The notes below the pieces were generated by a model that ran no database searches, was not told the origin of the DNA, and was given only the letters and a program-made list of their open reading frames with translations. A stretch of DNA of 64,000 nt from positions 62,001 to 126,000 of the forward strand of contig JAPZUE010000055.1 in NCBI GenBank assembly GCA_027533385.1, written 5' to 3'. Made by a program: the position numbers and the translations under genes. Below, in pieces: positions 59,464 to 64,000 of this stretch (the stretch's first letter is position 1; the number at the start of each line of letters is the position of its first letter). Source of the stretch: Rhizobium sp. GTDB taxonomy: Bacteria; Pseudomonadota; Alphaproteobacteria; Rhizobiales; Rhizobiaceae.

Positions 59464-62285
59464 TGTTCGGTATCCCCCTCGCCTTCGGCGCTCCCGCCAT
59501 TCTCGGTGCCCTGCTCGCCCTGCCACTGATCTGGTGGCTGCTGAAACTCACCCCGCCGCGCCCCAAGGCGGAAGTCTTTCCGCCGCTGAAGATCCTGGCC
59601 GGCGTGTTGAAGCGCGAGGAAACGCCCTCGAAAAGCCCCTGGTGGCTGACGCTTCTGCGCATGCTGATGGCCGCGATCGTCATCTTCGCGCTCGCCGACC
59701 CCGTGCTCAACCCACGCAACGCCACCCTCTCCGGCGATGGCCCGCTGCTGCTCGTCGTCGACAACGGCTGGGCAACCGTGGGCGACTGGGACCGCCGCGT
59801 CGAGACCGCGACCGCGCTGATCGGCGATGCCGCTGACCGCAGCCTGCCCGTCTCGATCGTCTTCACCGCAGATCCGACCCATGACGCGATCCCCGGCACG
59901 CCAGCCGTCGCGCTCGAAAAGCTTGCCGCCGCCACACCCCATCCGCAGCGCCCGGATCGTGCGCGCACCATCGAAGCGCTGCGCACCACCTTCTCGTCGG
60001 AGCGCCCCGGCACGCTCGCCTATGTCTCCGACGGCATCGCGCGCGACGCCGAAGATCCGTTCCTGTCCGATCTCGCCAGCCTCTCGCCCGCCGAATTCCG
60101 CATCGTCGAAGGCGACGGCGCAACGAGCGTCGCCATCACCGGGGCCAACAACGGCTCGGATGCGCTGACCGTCACGCTGTCGCGCCTTAACGCATCCGAA
60201 GCCCGCAGCCTTGTTGTCGATGCCCAGGACCGTCAGGGCCGTGTGATCGCCTCCGGCCAGGTCGATTTCGCCCCCGGCACCACCGAGGCCTCTGGTGAGA
60301 TCGCCGCCCCCTTCGAACTGCGCAATGATTTCGCCCGCCTGTCGATCGCGGGTGTTGCTTCCGCCGGCGCCACCCACCTGCTCGACGACGGCTTCCGTCG
60401 CCGCAAGGTGGCGCTCGTCTCCGGCGACAGCGGTGACGGTTTCCAGCCGCTGCTCTCGCCGCTCTACTACATCGAGCGCGCCCTCGGCCCCTATGCCGAT
60501 GTGGTCAAGCCAGGCCAGACGGATCTGGCCGTCGCCATCCCTGAAATCCTGGCCCAGAACCCGTCGGCGCTGGTGCTGGCCGATGTCGGCCGTCTGCCAG
60601 CCGATGTCTATGATCCGCTGCAGGCCTGGATAAACCGTGGCGGCACGCTGATCCGCTTCGCCGGCCCCCGCCTGGCTGCTGCCCCCGCCGATGATCCGCT
60701 CGTGCCGGTCATCCTGCGTCAGGGCGAACGCGCTCTCGGCGGTGCGCTCTCCTGGGCCGAGCCGCAACCGCTTGCCGATTTCCCGAGCTTTGGCCCCTTT
60801 GCCGGCATGCCGCGCCCCGAAGGCATACTCGTCAAGCGCCAGGTGCTCGCCGAACCGACACCCGATCTCGCCGCCCGCACCTGGGCAAGCCTTGCCGATG
60901 GCACGCCGCTAGTCACGGTTGAGGAAACCGGCGCCGGCCGCATCGTGCTCTTCCATGTCAGCGCCGAGGCCACCTGGTCGGACCTGCCGATCTCCGGCAC
61001 CTTCGTCGAAATGCTCCGCCGCATCGTCCAGCTGACCCGCGTTGGCGCCGCCGAGGCGGGAGGTGGCCAGGCGACCGCGCCATCGCTGCCGCCGTTCCGC
61101 CTGCTGACCGAACGCGGCGCGCTCACCGCCGAAGCCGGAGCAGCCAAGCCCCTGTCGCTTGGTCCGGATCGTCCCGAGGCCGCGACCTTCGACAACCCGC
61201 CCGGCCTTTACGGCACCGAAGACGGCTTCACGGCACTCAACCTCCTGCCGGCGGAAGCCACGCTCCGTCCTCTTCCCTCGCCGGCAGGCCTCACCGTCGC
61301 CCGCGACCCCATGGCCGGCACGGCGGCGACCCCGCTGAAGCCGAGCCTTCTGACCATCGCCTTCCTGCTTCTGGTGATCGACAGCCTGATCGTGCTCTTC
61401 ATGGGCGGCGCCTTCTCCCGCCTGCCGAAGCGCGCACCGGCGGCTGCCGCATCTATCTTGGCGCTCGCTGTCGCCCTTGCCGCCGTGGCACCGCCGGGTC
61501 AGGCGCTTGCCCAGTCGCGGGATGCCAAGCCCGGCGACGAGCAGATCCTCGAACGCCTCGACAACACCCATCTCGCCTATGTCATCACCGGCGAGGCAGA
61601 GGTCGATCGCCTGTCGGAACAGGGCCTCACCGGCCTCACCGATTTCCTCACCTATCGCACGACGCTCGAACCGGAGCCGCCGGTGGGGGTCGACATCTCG
61701 AAGGACGAATTGTCCTTCTACCCGATCATCTTCTGGCCGATCTCTGCCTCCGCGCCGATGCCCTCGGCTGCCGCGATCAGCCGCATCGACGCCTATATGA
61801 GATCAGGCGGCACTGTGCTCTTCGACACCCGCGACCAGGGCTCGACACTGGGAAATGACGTGGGCGCCTCGCCGAACGGCGAACGCCTGCAGGCGATCCT
61901 CGCCAATATCGACATCCCGCCGCTGGAGCCCGTGCCCTCCGATCACGTGCTGACGCGTGCTTTCTACCTGCTGCAGGGTTTCCCTGGTCGCTACAGCGGC
62001 AGCCCGCTCTGGGTCGAAGCCCGTCAGGAAGCGCTCAACAGCAACAGCGGTGTCGCCTCCTCCGGCGATGGCGTGACCCCGATCATGATCACCGGCAACG
62101 ACCTGATGGGTGCCTGGGCGATCGATGCCAATGGTGCAAGCGTGTTGCCCGTCGTGCCCGCCGACGAGATGCAGCGCGAAATGTCCTTCCGCTCCGGCGT
62201 CAACATCATGATGTATATGCTGACCGGCAACTACAAGGCAGACCAGGTCCATGTGCCTGCTTTGCTCGAAAGACTGGGGCAGTGA
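59463..62285 (+). CDS. DUF4159 membrane protein with BatA-like N-terminus
   Basis: A 940-residue membrane protein. The N-terminal region (about residues 1-85) has two spans with the BatA-type FGAPAILGALLALPLIWWLLKL start. A large extracytoplasmic part with vWA-like and glutamine-amidotransferase-like beta structure follows. Two further spans lie at about 640-690. The C-terminal DUF4159 domain (about 700-930) has a typical ELSFYPIIFWPIS and SGGTVLFDTRD. The BatA domain normally comes with vWA proteins in MoxR operons, probably for envelope complex assembly. It is translationally coupled to DUF58 by overlap. Confidence 0.88.
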   Translation: MFGIPLAFGAPAILGALLALPLIWWLLKLTPPRPKAEVFPPLKILAGVLKREETPSKSPWWLTLLRMLMAAIVIFALADPVLNPRNATLSGDGPLLLVVDNGWATVGDWDRRVETATALIGDAADRSLPVSIVFTADPTHDAIPGTPAVALEKLAAATPHPQRPDRARTIEALRTTFSSERPGTLAYVSDGIARDAEDPFLSDLASLSPAEFRIVEGDGATSVAITGANNGSDALTVTLSRLNASEARSLVVDAQDRQGRVIASGQVDFAPGTTEASGEIAAPFELRNDFARLSIAGVASAGATHLLDDGFRRRKVALVSGDSGDGFQPLLSPLYYIERALGPYADVVKPGQTDLAVAIPEILAQNPSALVLADVGRLPADVYDPLQAWINRGGTLIRFAGPRLAAAPADDPLVPVILRQGERALGGALSWAEPQPLADFPSFGPFAGMPRPEGILVKRQVLAEPTPDLAARTWASLADGTPLVTVEETGAGRIVLFHVSAEATWSDLPISGTFVEMLRRIVQLTRVGAAEAGGGQATAPSLPPFRLLTERGALTAEAGAAKPLSLGPDRPEAATFDNPPGLYGTEDGFTALNLLPAEATLRPLPSPAGLTVARDPMAGTAATPLKPSLLTIAFLLLVIDSLIVLFMGGAFSRLPKRAPAAAASILALAVALAAVAPPGQALAQSRDAKPGDEQILERLDNTHLAYVITGEAEVDRLSEQGLTGLTDFLTYRTTLEPEPPVGVDISKDELSFYPIIFWPISASAPMPSAAAISRIDAYMRSGGTVLFDTRDQGSTLGNDVGASPNGERLQAILANIDIPPLEPVPSDHVLTRAFYLLQGFPGRYSGSPLWVEARQEALNSNSGVASSGDGVTPIMITGNDLMGAWAIDANGASVLPVVPADEMQREMSFRSGVNIMMYMLTGNYKADQVHVPALLERLGQ

Positions 62286-62289
62286 GACC

Positions 62290-64000
62290 ATGACGCTCGA
62301 ATTCGCCCCCTTCATTCCCTGGATCGCAATCGCAGCCCTTGCCGTGCTGGCGGTCGGCCTTTCCGCCCTCGGCTTTCTGCGTGGTGTGCGCGGCACGGCC
62401 ATCCGTCTCGCCGCCTCGATCGCCGTTCTGGCAGCGCTGGCCAACCCGCTTCTCCTGCAGGAAGAACGTGACCCGCTGACCACCGTTGTGCCCGTCATTG
62501 TTGACCGCAGCCAGAGCCAGCAGATCGCCGGCCGCGCCGAGCAGACGGATCAGGCACTGCAGGGCATCCGCGACCGCCTCGGCCGTTTCCCCAACATCGA
62601 GCCGCGCATCGTTGAAGTCACCGACCCCGGCGACAGCGACGCGCCCTCCACCAAGCTCTTCGAGGCCCTTGCCGCCGCAACCACGGACGTTCCACCGGCC
62701 CGCGTCGGCGGTGCGATCTTCCTCACCGACGGTCAGGTGCATGACATACCCGGCGAAAATCAGCCCCTGCCCTTCAACGCACCGGTACATTCCCTGATCA
62801 CCGGCAAGGCCGACGAATTCGACCGCCGCATCGAAATCCTCCGCGCCCCGCGCTTCGGCATCGTCGATGAGGAACAGGAACTCACCTTCCGCGTCTTCGA
62901 CGACGGCGAAGCCTCCGACCAGCCGTCAGATGTTTCGGTCAAGATCAACGGCGAAGACCTCGGCATCGTCCCGGCTGTTCCCGGCGCCGAGACGTCCTTT
63001 GCCTTCCGCGTGCCCCGTGGCGGCAACAATGTGCTGGAATTCTCCGTCGCCGCCACACCGGGCGAAGTGACCGACGTCAACAACCGCGCCATCCATCTGA
63101 TCGAGGGCATCCGCCAGAACCTCCGCGTGCTGCTCGTCTCGGGCGAGCCGCATGCCGGTGAGCGCGCCTGGCGCAACCTCTTGAAATCGGACGCCTCCGT
63201 CGACCTCGTGCATTTCACCATCCTGCGCCCGCCGGAAAAGCAGGACGGCACTCCGATCAACGAGTTGTCGCTGATCGCCTTCCCGACCCGCGAGCTATTC
63301 GTCGAGAAGATCAATGATTTCGACCTGATCATCTTCGACCGCTACCAGCATCGCGGCGTGCTGCCGATCCTCTATTACGACTACATCGCCGAATATGTGA
63401 GGAATGGCGGCGCCCTGCTCATCGCAGCCGGCCCCGAACATGCCGGCCAGGACTCGATTGCACTCACCCCGCTCTCCTCGGTCCTGCCGGCAACACCGAC
63501 TGGCGATGTGCATCAGGCCGGCTTTTATCCGCGCCTCTCCGACCAGGGTAAGCGCCACCCGGTCACCCGTGGCCTCGATGGCTCGACCGTCGAGCCGCCG
63601 CAATGGGGTCGCTGGTTCCGCAGCGTCGAAGTGGGCCGGACCGACGGCGAAACCGTCATGACCGCCGACGGCGACCGTCCGCTGCTCGTGCTGAACCGCG
63701 CCAATGAAGGCCGCGTTGCCATGCTGCTCTCCGACCAGGGCTGGCTCTGGGCGCGCGGTTTTGAAGGCGGCGGGCCGCATGTCTCGCTCTATCGCCGCAT
63801 CGCCCACTGGCTGATGAAGGAGCCGGAACTCGAGGAAGAGGCGCTGAAGGCCCGCGCCACCGGCCGTACGCTCGAAGTCACGCGCCAGACCATCGGCGAG
63901 GCCCCAGGCCCCGCCACGATCACCACACCCTCGGGCGAAACCATTGCGCTGAACCTGAATGAGATCCAGCCCGGCCTCTATCGCGGCGAGCGCCGCATGA
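62290..64000 (+). CDS. Membrane protein with vWA/glutaminase-like domain, partial
   Basis: At least 570 residues, cut off by the right edge. Two spans open the protein (about residues 7-27 and 36-56), followed by VVPVIVDRSQSQ, a vWA-like strand with a DxSxS-type site, and GGAIFLTDGQVHD. A class I glutamine-amidotransferase-like region follows (LRVLLVSGEPHAGERAWRN at about 274 on, then YVRNGGALLIAAGPEH). This is the large membrane partner usually last or next to last in alphaproteobacterial MoxR-DUF58-DUF4159 operons. It starts four bases after the previous stop. Function unknown; probably with its operon in envelope stress or assembly. Confidence 0.85.
   Translation, partial: MTLEFAPFIPWIAIAALAVLAVGLSALGFLRGVRGTAIRLAASIAVLAALANPLLLQEERDPLTTVVPVIVDRSQSQQIAGRAEQTDQALQGIRDRLGRFPNIEPRIVEVTDPGDSDAPSTKLFEALAAATTDVPPARVGGAIFLTDGQVHDIPGENQPLPFNAPVHSLITGKADEFDRRIEILRAPRFGIVDEEQELTFRVFDDGEASDQPSDVSVKINGEDLGIVPAVPGAETSFAFRVPRGGNNVLEFSVAATPGEVTDVNNRAIHLIEGIRQNLRVLLVSGEPHAGERAWRNLLKSDASVDLVHFTILRPPEKQDGTPINELSLIAFPTRELFVEKINDFDLIIFDRYQHRGVLPILYYDYIAEYVRNGGALLIAAGPEHAGQDSIALTPLSSVLPATPTGDVHQAGFYPRLSDQGKRHPVTRGLDGSTVEPPQWGRWFRSVEVGRTDGETVMTADGDRPLLVLNRANEGRVAMLLSDQGWLWARGFEGGGPHVSLYRRIAHWLMKEPELEEEALKARATGRTLEVTRQTIGEAPGPATITTPSGETIALNLNEIQPGLYRGERRM

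Overview
The window reads as chromosomal DNA of an alphaproteobacterium of the Rhizobiaceae (Rhizobium/Agrobacterium/Allorhizobium type). The grounds are high-GC codon use throughout, a PetP/PetR-type regulator pair, a BA14K protein, a second-type ClpS (ClpS2) with Arg where ClpS1 has Met, a bc1 operon in petABC order, a flagellin-like protein of rhizobial type, and a palindromic intergenic repeat resembling rhizobial mosaic elements. The genus assignment is inference. Genes are dense and mostly housekeeping. I see no prophage, insertion sequence, CRISPR array, rRNA or tRNA gene.

Layout. 1-5.7 kb: start of an aspartate aminotransferase, a small membrane protein, a solitary type I sulfide:quinone oxidoreductase behind an AT-rich dyad, a PQQ-type sugar dehydrogenase, a cold-shock gene with a long structured leader, a BA14K protein and a glyoxalase-II-like hydrolase. 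6-8.6 kb: MarR regulator (PetP), response regulator (PetR) and an EnvZ-like kinase in one operon. 8.7-11 kb: csaA, proC, a YbjN protein and ubiK on the minus strand. 11.2-18.3 kb: lgt, midA, pgeF, an M24-fold hydrolase without metal ligands, a lipoprotein, prs and an unknown winged-helix protein. 18.3-21.4 kb: DUF779 protein, aldehyde dehydrogenase and an AcoR-like regulator that has lost its AAA+ domain, with matching candidate operators at both promoters. 21.5-27.9 kb: an MHYT-GGDEF-EAL protein, rplY, then a PAS-GGDEF-EAL enzyme followed by a periplasmic solute-binding protein, placed between rplY and pth.

28-33.6 kb: prmB, clpS2 and ychF. Three copies of a roughly 135-bp palindromic repeat lie here, two fused head to head before ychF and one inverted after the next gene. 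33.6-36.5 kb: two MaoC hydratases and a glutathione peroxidase with overlapping ends, an AraC regulator and a LysE exporter. 36.6-40.1 kb: apt and petABC, the bc1 complex that PetP/PetR-type regulators control in Rhodobacter. 40.2-48.5 kb, all minus strand: two paralogous ABC exporters enclosing a degenerate GGDEF protein, a pair of half-size DUF606 transporters and a chemoreceptor. 48.9-54.7 kb: trmL, a lipase-fold protein with a long Ala/Pro tail, an orphan flagellin-like gene, hemF and small proteins, and a secreted fasciclin-domain protein. 54.8-57.4 kb: DUF1285, NUDIX and cca in a coupled operon. 57.5-64 kb: a MoxR-DUF58-DUF4159-membrane protein operon running off the end.

The most interesting leads are the solute-binding protein/c-di-GMP enzyme pair, the truncated AcoR-type regulator with its own operator motif, the orphan flagellin, the palindromic repeat family and the metal-less M24 hydrolase. 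None is proven novel from sequence reading alone.
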